Assembly (NCBI GenBank): GCA_015501595.1
Contig: JADNRX010000218.1
Span: 28,545 to 92,544, forward strand
DNA from: Hymenopellis radicata
Lineage: Eukaryota > Basidiomycota > Agaricomycetes > Agaricales > Physalacriaceae
Reading direction: 5' to 3'
Length of the DNA stretch: 64,000 nt
The notes under the pieces are model-generated. The model was not told where the DNA came from and did no database searches. It saw only the letters and a program-made list of their open reading frames with translations. Both the position numbers and the translations under genes were made by a program. Below, piece after piece: positions 54,301-64,000 of the stretch (position 1 is its first letter; every line of letters begins with the position of its first letter).

Positions 54301-56390
54301 TATCCCAGTAGAGGCAACAGATCATACATACCTCGGCATCAAAGGACGATTTCATCACCCGAATCCAATCCAAGTCTTGATATTCCGGAGCCATCGACAC
54401 CATGCAGGTGAGTGGATTGTGAGGATGCACCGCAAGATACTTGCACGCCCTAAGGGCATCGCTGGCGTCTGCGAAATGTCACAAAAGCCGTCGAGACTGG
54501 ATCATACTCGGTCGCATGTTTCGCTCTGTTTTCCGTAATCAACGACGTCAACAGATTGAGCTTTGCAGTGTAATAGTCAATGGACGGTACAGTCTTTCCT
54601 CGGAATAGATGGGACAAGTTGATCAAAGGTTGATAGGCGTCCAGACTGCAGCGAGGAAGACTAAGCAAGGCATCCCAAACAGTCTTCCTGTGTCGCCGAC
54701 GCCGACCTTTGCTAGCAGGAGGATATCCCGGAGAGGAAACAGGTACGTCCGAGTCACTGGAACCCTCTATGCGAAGCTTTTGGAAGGCGTGCTTGGAAGA
54801 GTGAAGAGTTTTGTTTTCAAAGGAGGATCCCGGAGTTCGAATTGATCCACGAAGGGGCCAAGGACCTTGATCAACTGTTCCATCCTCTGTTCCTCGCTCA
54901 GCGTACCCTCCTGGGTCGCATCACCAGCTTCCGGATCCACCGCGGGCTTTCTCTGCTGAGCAACGAACTTGGCGCGAGAATTCGATCGCGAAAAGGGCTT
55001 ATGGGCATCTTTCTGCGCCATAGCTTTCTTCACGGCGTTCAAAGTCGTTTTGGCAAGTTTGATGTGCGCCGTCTCCAGGAGCCGAAGAATCTCTTCTCGA
55101 CGTTCCAACAACGATGCCAACTCGGTCATCTTCGAGCAATGACGACGCGATCTATCACAGGAACTGCTTCTGGGTCGGGAATGTCTGATGAATCAGAACT
55201 GGGTTCGTTTCTGGAACCTTGCGTAGCAGGGTGGATGACAGGAAGTCGTTTCGCGCGTTGAAGAGGTAAGCAATTGACTTGTTGAAGAACCCAGGCTGCG
55301 TATTCGTAGTGAGTCCGATCGCAGGTCGCTCCAGTTTGCGGGACATGAAATATTCAAAGTACTCCTTGAGTTCCTTTTCAGAACGTAGAAGTGGAGGTAC
55401 GTTGGATACCATTATTGTCCGAAGACGAAGGCCGGGAGTGGGCTGGAGGTCTTCAACCGTGGGATTGGATGCAAACGCATACTGTGGATGAGGATGGGGA
55501 TGATACGAGGAGCCCGCCGTAAAGTGCCGCTGTGCAGCGTCCCGAATTCGTGCAGCGCGTAGCATGAAAGCACCGTGAGATATCCAGAATAGGATGCGAT
55601 CCATGAGAGCGTGACCCAGAAAAGAAGACATATGTGGATCCAAAGCAACGATTTCCCTTGTTTAGTTGTGACTAGAGATGATATGGATGCTCGTGTCATG
55701 GACTTCTCGTCGATGGAATGCTCGGAGAACTCGACGTGAATGGGGAAGAGGATCGGGAACGTAGTAAGCGTGTGCAACAGGGTGAAATAAACTGAGGGAT
55801 GGTAGGTTAATGGTTGAACGAAGATCGAAAAATGTAACTTACAGCATCCGCGTAGAAATCGGATGTACAATGTCGCATCGACGCCGCGAAGTTGATTCAT
55901 TTTTTCTTCCGGGAACATGACACCTGCGGCACCCAGGACAGAATCCAACCTCCTGGACTTGGTGGCGATGGTCTCCTGCATGAAGAATTAAAAAGTAGTA
56001 GTCAAAATCGGAATATAGTCGCACCATGCCCACGAACGTCCTTGGAAAAGACTGGAAGCGAAAGGTCAGCAACAGACGACAGGGGAAATATTTAAGTCAC
56101 ACGAGGCGCCTGAACGACGTCGAAAAGAAAGAATAGATGGCGTGTACTCACTATCCAAACTCCCATGATTCACGGCTGCCCAATCCCTCTCCCGGCTGCG
56201 TCTTGCCCTTCCCTCTCCGCCTCCGTTTCATGAGTTCTTGTCCAGTGACACATAGTACAGTGATTCCAACAGCGATTACCGACTGATTGATGAGACCACT
56301 GCGTATATAGTCCGTTAAACAGTCAATTCCAAACAAGGTGGGGCCATACCTGTAATTCTTGGAAAAAGGTCGAGTCTGGATATCGCCCAT
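51363..56390 (-). CDS. CSC1/TMEM63 (DUF221) calcium-permeable channel, several frameshifts
   Basis: ATG at 56388-56390 (MGDIQTRPFSKNY), stop at 51363; about 1,000 residues in many short exons. The order matches basidiomycete CSC1/OSCA proteins: LINQSVIAVGITV, LRGVDATLYIRFLRGC, LLWIHICLLFWVTLSWIAS, a cytosolic part with LRLRTIMVSNVPPLLRSEKE and RNSRAKF, SALDAYQPLINLSHLFRGKT, then the seven-helix core (FWLFPVSLLVGLVSIQNIS, AKKAHTITTLSAMHDRIMTR, VLVFFCVGTAALQSFL), and a long acidic tail ending ILREVMAEEEEAFVDRLESE. These are mechano- or osmosensitive cation channels. At least three single-base deletions break the frame (near 55592, 55922 and 55131), and more are likely in the tail at 51.6-52.4 kb. 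Confidence 0.85.
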
Positions 56391-57534
56391 GGTTGAAGAT
56401 AAGGAATTCGTCCACCAACACGTTCAAGCGATACTGATACTTGGAAACTCGTCGGAAGTCGGTCAGCACTTGAACATGAGAGCTCGTCGACGCTGATGGC
56501 AGGTGGCAGACAGCAAACGAAACAAGAAGTCGCCTTCCATGTCACAAGTCAGGTGATCGGCAATATCAGGCTATAAATAATTTTTATTCTCATCCGCCAG
56601 TTCGATGTTGCGGAACAAGATCGCGTCCATACGGCGTGTAAAATTCAAGCTGTTATATTTTACCAGTCGTGAAAAAGTATCAGCGCCACAAAAGGGGTGC
56701 CGGTTATTTCGGCCTGCATTGTTGGCGGCGGTGAGTTCCTTTTCGGGTGTCCAAGATCGACGTGAGGCTGTGGCTCGTTGTTTATAAACGCGATTAGAGA
56801 CAACCCACGGATTTATCACTATATCTCTAAGAAACCTACTCTAACCCCGCTAGATCTCGTAAGAACGTGCAAGCCACTAGGACGAAGCTGTCGCTCAAGC
56901 TAAATGTTTTGTCGTTACGGATTCAAACTTCAAAATACGTGTGGCTGAAGCTGAAGGCCTCCCGACTTTTCGACAATGTTCTCACTCCAGAGTAGGCGAT
57001 ATATCTCGAGGACATCGATGAACAGTTCGCAAGTGGTTTGATCCTCTCCTCCAAGTTATTCTGAGCGCGTCGTGTTCGGTAGTGTATCTGCGACACGACA
57101 TGATGCTGTACCGCATCGCTTGTTCGGGTGCGGTAGAGGTGGGGCGTTTAGTCCAACATGCGACGTCCGGAGTTGTGTCAGGGTCCTGCTTCCGCACGGG
57201 AAAGTGATTCATACATTCGTTGAACCGTTCTACCTTCGGTCCCGGTGGCGTAGCGTCTAGAATTTTCGTGAAGCGGGATTTGGTGGACGCCACGCATTCG
57301 TTAGGCCAGGTAGCCCGAGTCTGTTTGACGAATCTTGCTAAACATCGAGCTGAGACCTCCTGGCGGTTTCATGAAGCACGATACGTTTCTTCCAGTTTCT
57401 TCGGCTGTAGGTCACACAGACTTAACGCATGTGTGCACAACGCGAGCCTTTTTGAGACGCAGAAATCCAGCAAGCAGCGCAGACAATATCTTCAACTTCG
57501 AGACACCGCAGGCTACAGGCACCGCCGCCATCTA
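56391..57534. other. Intergenic, about 1.1 kb without a recognisable gene
   Basis: The region lies upstream of the CSC1-type gene and downstream of NDUFS4, both minus strand. Minus frames at 56571-56819 and 56982-57293 are open but match no family, and their codons show no obvious bias. The segment nearest 57535 should be the NDUFS4 3' flank. No repeat or RNA gene was recognised. Confidence 0.4.
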
Positions 57535-58267
57535 TTACTTGGTCTTCATAATCCTCAGACTTCCCGGGATATACTTATAGTTCTCACTATAATTCTTCGG
57601 CGGAACCCTCTTCACCACAGACGGTTGCCTACAAACACATTCAAGTCAGCAACCGCAAACGAAAAAAATCGTAAATCCACACGCACACATAATAATCCCA
57701 ACCTACATCATCAATAATCAGCCAAACTCTCAAGAAAAAGGACACAACAAAAACATACCCTGCTTCTCCGCAAAATGAATAGCATCCTCCTTGGATCTAA
57801 ACGAAATCCTCGTTCCCTGCATATAATCGGCACTGTGCGCCCAGTCAACTCGCCAGCACTCGCAACACCATCCGTTCAATCCACTCACGAACTCGCCCAT
57901 CCCATCAACGGATTCTCCCAGCGTCCGCCACCGGGGAGAATATCCCAATCAATGCGCCAGCGCTCCATCTTGGCCCCGCCGCTCTGCATCGTATTCCTCG
58001 TCGGCTGGTATATCCTGACCGCTCTGTGACGCAGTTCCGCTACAATCTTCGTGAGTCCTGAACTACGTTGCGCGCGGTGCGCAACTCACTAGGAGCGCCG
58101 CTGACGACGTCGGCAACCATGACATCTCGGGGAGGTGCGGGCGCAACGATTTCGGACGAGGACTGCTCCGACTTGACCGTCACCGACTCCCCGCTCGACA
58201 TTCCACGCGAAAGAAGGCATCTCTGGCCCAGCGTCCTCGTTGGCGCCAACGCGCGAAGTAATGACAT
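57535..58267 (-). CDS. NDUFS4: NDUFS4, complex I 18-kDa Fe-S protein 4 subunit
   Basis: Five exons, all in frame. ATG at 58265-58267 starts a mitochondrial presequence (MSLLRALAPTRTLGQRCLLS). The conserved body reads ELRHRAVRIYQPTRNTMQSG, WRIDWDILPGGGRWENPLMG, ADYMQGTRISFRSKEDAIHF, AEKQGWDYYV and KRVPPKNYSENY, ending in RIMKTK before the stop at 57535-57537. NDUFS4 is an accessory subunit at the hinge of complex I in the inner membrane that helps assembly and NADH binding. The usual phosphorylation-related C-terminus (RRLT in animals) is replaced by SLRIMKTK. No break was found. Confidence 0.95.
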
Positions 58268-58422
58268 GTTGATGGTAAAGTGGAAAGCAGGTTAAGCAGC
58301 TGCAGTGACAAGTTGTTTGGTTTAGATCGTCAAGGTAAACATGAGAGCAAGTCCTCAGCATCGACAGGCTTTCTACTATACAGATAAATTACAACAAGCA
58401 TGTAGATAACATATACATAGGA

Positions 58423-61400
58423 TCAATTGACGGGTATAGCAATGTCAAATCCAAGAATTTGGTTCTGAGGGCGACACGTTATCGCAGGCTGCTCCTGCAC
58501 CTTGGGTAACGGCGGCGCATCCAGCTCGTCATCAGAGCTCGAATCGTCGCTCTCCTCAGGACGACGCGGCCTACCCAGCCGTCCAAACATGCTCACACGG
58601 TTATCCAGCTTGGGCGTCTTGAAATGAGGATGCGCCTTCAACCGCTCGTCGCACTTCTGCAATTCGACAACCAGTGCCGCATCGAGCTCGATGTTGAAAA
58701 GGTCCATTATGTACCTGCGCACCGGCAGGCGATATCTCTGAGTCGAGATGATATGTAATGCCCGATAGAACATATCAGGAGATGAAAAGACGGCGCGGTG
58801 CTCAGGCCGGGATTTCATCCTAGGCCAGTTGAGAATCACTCAGAAATACGGGAGAAGAACGTACTTCGTCAATGTCCTTGAGGCCGCGTTCGCAATGACA
58901 GAGTTCGCCAGATTCTGTATTGCGGTGATAACTTCGAGCTCAACTTCTGACTTGGGTGGTATCAGTCGAGGTTGCCGTGACTGCGAAGTATGTTGCGTCC
59001 AAGGAGGTATCTGCGAGAAGCTGAGCATTACACAGACGCTGCATAATATCGAGACGCACCGTAATGAACTTTTCCACATCCAAAGGTATGCATAAACCGA
59101 CAGCCTGGCCTTGCGGGGAAAGTGTAGCCTCCCATTCGTAATCATCAAGAACTTCCGCTCCTTGAGAGGTAGAGGCGATGAGACCTAGAACGAAAAAGCA
59201 TGTCCTAACAACATATAAGACGAAGAAACGAGACACCAAACAGTCGCACAAACCCGCGTATTGATGGTATAGGGGAGTTGTTTGCGATGTCCAGAACATG
59301 CGGTATGATTTCCTCTTCCTCGAGGAACGAGAGTCCTCCTTCTGTCGCACCGACGTTGCCCTATTAGAAATTAGACACTACCCCCTTTGAGACCAAAACA
59401 CATACAATCGCCCAAAGAATGCTCTTGAGCTTCATGATAATCTCCGGATCCTCGCCTTCAAGACCATGTCGTCGTATAAACTGTGTGAACTCCGAGAAAT
59501 GCCCCTTCTCCTGTAAGATCTGGCATCCCAGGTCGGTCTTGGTCATTTCGCCATAGAAATGAGGCGGAACAGTTCCCTCAAACGCGAGCGACTCGTCCTC
59601 CACCTCTGCCGCATTATTGAACACCTTCGACAAAAATACTTCGACTTGAACGACATAGAACAAGTTACGTTCCTGTAAGTCTTGAGCAACTGGCTTCTGT
59701 ATAGTGGCGGGAAATCATACATTGAACCACAAGTCGAGCTCTCGCTCGATGTATCCAGCATCATAAAGATATCGAAAGCCCATGGGTGTCGAGGTGAATC
59801 TGAGAACGATGTAAGAATCTCTGTTGATGAGCCCCAAAAAACCGCTTACTTCAATAACAACGGGTTTCCGATTTCACCTAGATGATCCATCGTAGGTCGC
59901 AACTCCACAACAAGCTGCAAGATGTCCTTCGACTCGCAAGCCTCCTCGAGAAAGCGTGCAGCCATCTCACAGACTTCTGGCGCAGGATCATACAGCTGAG
60001 TCAATAGTAACCTCAGAGTCCAGACGTTCGCATTATTTGCTGAACCACGGATGAGATCGCCCAGATGCTTCGTAGCGTAAAGTCGAACATGCTACTCAAT
60101 TCGTTATCCACCGAACACGACTGGAGAATGAACACCGACCTTGTAACTTGACGTCAGCGCCTTCGACAAGATGATACGAGAATGACCATCCCTATGCATC
60201 ATCGCGTTCAGTCCTGTAGACGGGAATAACACAACGAAACTTACATTGCGTAATCAGGTTTTCGATAATGCCTTTGATCAGATCTTCTCGACTGCGAAGT
60301 TCGCTCAAATGATAGAACGCAGTGAATATCTTGAACTTTTCCAACAGCCTAAAAAATGATCAGATTAGCACTGTGAAGCAGTAAAGTCACCGTACTCGAT
60401 GCATCCTTCTGTTTACTGAGAGTACACCAGCATCTCAAGGTAACCCGATGTCAGCGTTTCCGCAACTCTCTTCTTGGAGAAGATAGGATCCGAATCAGGA
60501 ACGCCGTTGAACTACAAAGTGTCAGTATTGTACGCGGCACGATGGCCAAACGGGCTCGTCTTACTGGATCGAGTTGTGCAAAGCTCTTCACTATTTGCGC
60601 GAGAAACTGGTCTTCCGATCCAAGAAAGCGAACACCGTCAGGACAAGCCAGGAGCGTCGTCAAAAGAGAGCACCCAAGCCTTGACCATTTCAAGTTTGCC
60701 TACAGAATTGGTGAGTCCAGGATCTTGAAACGCAAAACAAAACATGATCACCTTAATCTTTGACATGTCCGAAAAGCGATGGCTGAACGGGTGGAAAAAG
60801 TTCATGAGGCGTCGCATGAACTTGGACGCTCTCATCGCTTCCTCCATTCTCTTCGGATTGAGTAAAGGCCCCTCGATGAGCTCAAGTAGCAAATCAAAGT
60901 TCCATTTCGTGTGGTCTTTGTACGCGAAAATGACCTGGACGAAGTCAAACAATGAGTAAATCGAGTGTTGAGGGAAAAGAGGCTCACCTGAGTTTCCAGA
61001 AGAGCTGCTTGGAATGTCTTGTCCTCCATTTGCATGCTCATCTTCAGCTTTACTTGTTCGACCTGTCGCTGCCCCCGGCGAACGGGATCCTCAACAGAAT
61101 TCGCCCTGTTATGAAGATTCAACTGAGGAACAAAAGAGGGCAAAGTTATTCTTACCTTACTCGAGTATGCCTGAGAAGACTAGGTTGTAACCTAGCACGG
61201 TTTCTATTAAGGCTATCGATGGCCGACATCGCAGACGTCCCGATGATTCGATGCTCGCCATCTGAATAATCCGAAGCCATGCCGAAAATCTGAGGAACCG
61301 CTTGAATACGAGCTGCAACCCACAACGGCAGCACCCGATTGGCAAGTTGTAGAACTTCAGCCATCAGAAGAGTTGCTTTCCGAGAGAGGTTGGTCCCCGT

Positions 61401-63639
61401 AGTTGTTTCTGAGACTATCGTCGTCAAAGCCTACACTCTGATCAGAAGGAGATAGAGGTGAGGAAATTATTCGACGAACATCCAAAAGTCCGGCATTGGT
61501 GAATACCAGTACGAGAAGCGCGATATACTGATCTGTCAACCGCAACGTCTGCGAAAGACGCTCACTTTGTTCAGCTTCTTTCTTGCTTTCTGCGGAACGG
61601 CCGTCTTGACTATGACGAGACTTCTTGTACACTGCGAAAGAAGATGGAGATATGGAATCAATTGAAGTATAGAGTCTCACTTGTTAGCCGCCGTCCGTCT
61701 ATGAATGTTTGATACCACTCTGGCGTCTTGATCTTGAGAAGATCGAAGAACATATTCAGAATGATTTCCTGGCAGTGTGATGAGTCTCTGGAAGGGAAAT
61801 AGAGGATCGAAAAAATAAGGCATACCCGTGACTCAAGGGAAGGTATACGAAGGGTATCAATGATAGACCGAAGCGCTCGCATATCAGCCATACAGAAGTA
61901 CATCAGCCCTGCGTGTATCATGAACATGTCGCTCAAAGACATATGGTAGATAGGAAACAAACCACTCCAACTTCGCAGCATTCCCTGTATTATCTTCGTA
62001 CTGCTCTTCATGCGTTCCGCGTGATCGGGCCCTTTACCGTAGGCGTCAGTAATGGGAGAGAGCGCAATCTGTGTACCGGTGAGTAACACGCATACTTGAT
62101 ATGGTTAGACATGGATCACCTCCAAATCAGTGCCAACGGTAAAGTAAGACCGCGTCCGTGGTGAATCAATGATATGCAGAAATGCGGACGATATGATAGG
62201 TGCTAGCTCAACTGGGCCTTCGCCCAATGCATGCAACAAAAATCTGAACCCGCCAGTACGCCAGACAAGATCAATGTCAATCAACACTACATGCAAGGTC
62301 GTTAGAGGCTGAGTGAACGGAAGTACGTGAGGCCATACAAATCTCCGTCAGAGTCAGGATGCAGATAGGACGGAATGGAGAATCCACTTGTTCTGCTACA
62401 GCGATGAAGGCTCGCATAACGGGTTCCGAGAGCGGAACGAGCCCCGAGGAACAGCCTCCTGGTAATGCGTCGTTTCGTATGGTCCCAACGTCGACAATGG
62501 TACGGATGAGTTTGATAACCTGCTCCTTCTCGCCAGTGTACTTGCTATCCCGAGTTAGAGATCTATATAAATTGAGCAAGTTAGAAAAACATGATGTAAT
62601 CGAACGCCTACCTGACAATGTACCAATCGAGTGGTTGCTCGCCAAGCCGCTTGACAGAGTCGTGATCGACTAAAGCTAGTCTAATGACACGATATGCCGC
62701 TGAATGACACTGTGTCGAGCGCCGATCTGCAAGAGCTGGGATAACACTAAACGAGTTAAGGTTATGAACTGGCTCGTGGAAACAAGACTTACGCCTGGAC
62801 AATATCTGTTATACTGAGTTCATAACGGACGCGAAAGCTTCTTTGTAGGGTGTTGGCCAATCTTGTCATGGTATCAATCCACGGGCGGTCGATCTCGGGA
62901 GCCCCAGAAGTCATGGGAATGGAAGATGACGATGCGCCGGCATTAATAGCTGGAGGCGACGTGGGACGGCCAACTGTCACTAGGTTGGCGATATAGTTGT
63001 TGGCATTCTGAAGAGCAGTGCGAAAGTCCTCCCCTGCAGATTGCGATCAGGATTAGAAACATTTGGCGACAACGAAAGCATACCTCGTTCATCCATACTG
63101 CTTGCAGAGGGTGCATGACCATTTTGGAACTTCTTTCGCGCCGCGGCTGCACCGTTGACTTGCTTTCCCTTCTCAATGGATGCCTGGGTATTCGTCAGGA
63201 GAGTTGGGTACGGAAGCACGACAAGGCGCATACGTATATCGGTCCGCTTGTTATTTATGGCCTCGATTCTGCTCCGGGCCATGTCTAGCTCGGATTCGAC
63301 TTGGAGACGGAGGGCATCCTAAGTCAACGTTGAGACGGATAATAAGACACCTAGCTCGACTTCGTACCGTCAGAGGCATATTTAACATGTTCTCAGCGCC
63401 CTCCTTGATACGACTCTGTTTCGTCAGCCTGCTGTCGAGCTCAGCAAGCTGTTCTTGGGGTGAATTCTTGTCATAGGTAGCCTACTGTGAGGTCGCACCT
63501 GTTGCGCCGGGTCCTGCCCCTCCAAAACGGCAAAGGAAGTCGCGTCGTCATTGTCGACAGCGTTCCCACTACCGACAAGCGTTATCGAAGACGATATCAC
63601 CGATCCTGCAAGCGCCGGTACAGTGAGATTGGCGGGCAT
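58423..63639 (-). CDS. Rictor/Ste16, TOR complex 2 subunit
   Basis: ATG at 63637-63639 (MPANLTVPALAGSVIS), stop at 58423-58425; about 1,350 residues over roughly 20 introns. An N-terminal HR1-like coiled coil (LDSRLTKQSRIKEGAENML) comes first, then armadillo-type helices (RLALVDHDSVKRLGEQPLDW, DLVWRTGGFRFLLHALGEG, SLSDMFMIHAGLMYFCMADM). The C-terminal Rictor blocks are FYGEMTKTDLGCQILQEKGH, EIIMKLKSILWAI, GTCFFVLGLIASTSQGAEV and MFYRALHIISTQRYRLPVRR. Rictor is the TORC2-specific scaffold that presents Ypk1/Gad8 to Tor at the plasma membrane. No frame break was positively identified, but not every intron was checked. Confidence 0.88.
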
Positions 63640-63902
63640 CGTGCCAGGCGGTCGTTGTCGCGTTCAGCAGCAACAAGGGTCTGTCATGGTCGACGTCAAG
63701 TCGAATTTGGTCAAAGCGGTTATGTAACGGCTACTATCATCCGGACAATCACTCTCTCTAATTTTGCTAGACTGCCTATCATTTGTGGCACCACTTGATG
63801 GTCTTCTCAACAATACATAAGCCATGCATTTGGACCAAAAGAGAACAATAACGCGCAGGGATCCACCAAAAGGAAGTCTTACATAAAGCACCAAGCATCT
63901 TC

Positions 63903-64000
63903 CTATATAAAGTCCTTTGTGCAGCATTCCTTCTTCGTTATTCCCCGCCATGTCTTGTACTGTCTGTCGTATGGCCTTTGTGCCAGGTCCCCGCGCGACC
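63903..64000 (+). CDS. 5' end of a plus-strand gene running off the window
   Basis: A TATA-like stretch (ctatataaag, 63903-63912) is followed after a pyrimidine-rich leader by ATG at 63950. The frame (MSCTVCRMAFVPGPRAT) stays open to the last base. Two cysteines lie close together, but nothing identifies the product. The upstream neighbour is the divergent Rictor gene (start 63639). Confidence 0.35.

Noticed and set aside
56571..57293. Two minus-strand frames (83 and 104 codons) as genes
   Set aside because: No motif, no plausible splice partners, and they sit in the flanks of two real genes.
57220..57717. Plus-strand frame of 165 codons
   Set aside because: Antisense to the last exons of NDUFS4 and its 3' flank.
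1..64000. tRNA, rRNA or CRISPR features
   Set aside because: No cloverleaf with a plausible B box, no rRNA-like sequence and no spaced identical short repeats were seen.
13577..64000. A secondary-metabolite or defence gene cluster
   Set aside because: Neighbours belong to unrelated housekeeping and wall-degradation families, with no core synthase, terpene cyclase or paired toxin-antidote genes.

Overview
The window is nuclear DNA of an intron-rich filamentous basidiomycete, most likely a wood- or litter-decaying agaricomycete. The basis is: introns of about 50-60 nt almost everywhere; a NACHT-WD40 receptor, F-box/LRR proteins and RHS/Crinkler-type NTPases of the kind that are multiplied in Agaricomycetes; and plant-cell-wall enzymes (two GH131-CBM1 proteins and a CE16 esterase cluster). 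Nothing prokaryotic, no CRISPR array, no rRNA and no tRNA was seen.

Layout. 0.5-2.3 kb: a broken ABM-like gene, a reverse-transcriptase remnant and a two-copy repeat. 2.8-7.6 kb: NACHT-WD40 gene. 7.7-8.1 kb: tandem duplication. 8.3-11.7 kb: two F-box paralogs. 12.0-13.3 kb: VAP/Scs2. 13.6-19.3 kb: CE16 esterase cluster (A, broken B', relic A'', intact B) with an unrelated unknown gene inside it. 19.9-21.8 kb: Ypk1/Gad8 AGC kinase, divergent from an ABCB multidrug transporter (22.9-27.9 kb). 28.1-30.4 kb: an ABM-like gene and the mitochondrial phosphate carrier. 30.5-34.7 kb: MSH5. 34.8-37.3 kb: prohibitin-2, divergent from a PQ-loop transporter. 37.8-39.7 kb: a third F-box gene. 40.3-42.3 kb: RHS/Crinkler-type NTPase. 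42.4-44.9 kb: G-patch protein, divergent from RMT2. 45.0-45.9 kb: Cu/Zn superoxide dismutase with a membrane anchor. 45.9-51.0 kb: two GH131-CBM1 genes with a nuclease-like gene between them. 51.4-56.4 kb: CSC1/TMEM63 channel. 57.5-58.3 kb: NDUFS4. 58.4-63.6 kb: Rictor/Ste16. The 5' end of another gene starts at 63.95 kb.

How they fit together. Housekeeping genes (VAP, Ypk1, phosphate carrier, MSH5, PHB2, PQ-loop, RMT2, NDUFS4, Rictor, TMEM63) alternate with fast-evolving families (NLR, F-box, RHS, CE16, GH131). Two parts of one pathway, the TORC2 subunit Rictor and its usual substrate kinase Ypk1/Gad8, lie in the same window, but about 37 kb apart.

The clearest unexpected signals are: (i) at least 15 single-base indels, mostly at short homopolymers, that break otherwise conserved genes, which suggests residual sequencing error more than gene death; (ii) seven inferred GC-AG introns; (iii) an 8-nt microexon in MSH5; (iv) the broken and partly duplicated CE16 cluster; (v) the membrane-anchored SOD. 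I found no convincing new multi-gene defence or biosynthetic system. Exon boundaries were inferred by eye from splice signals and family conservation.
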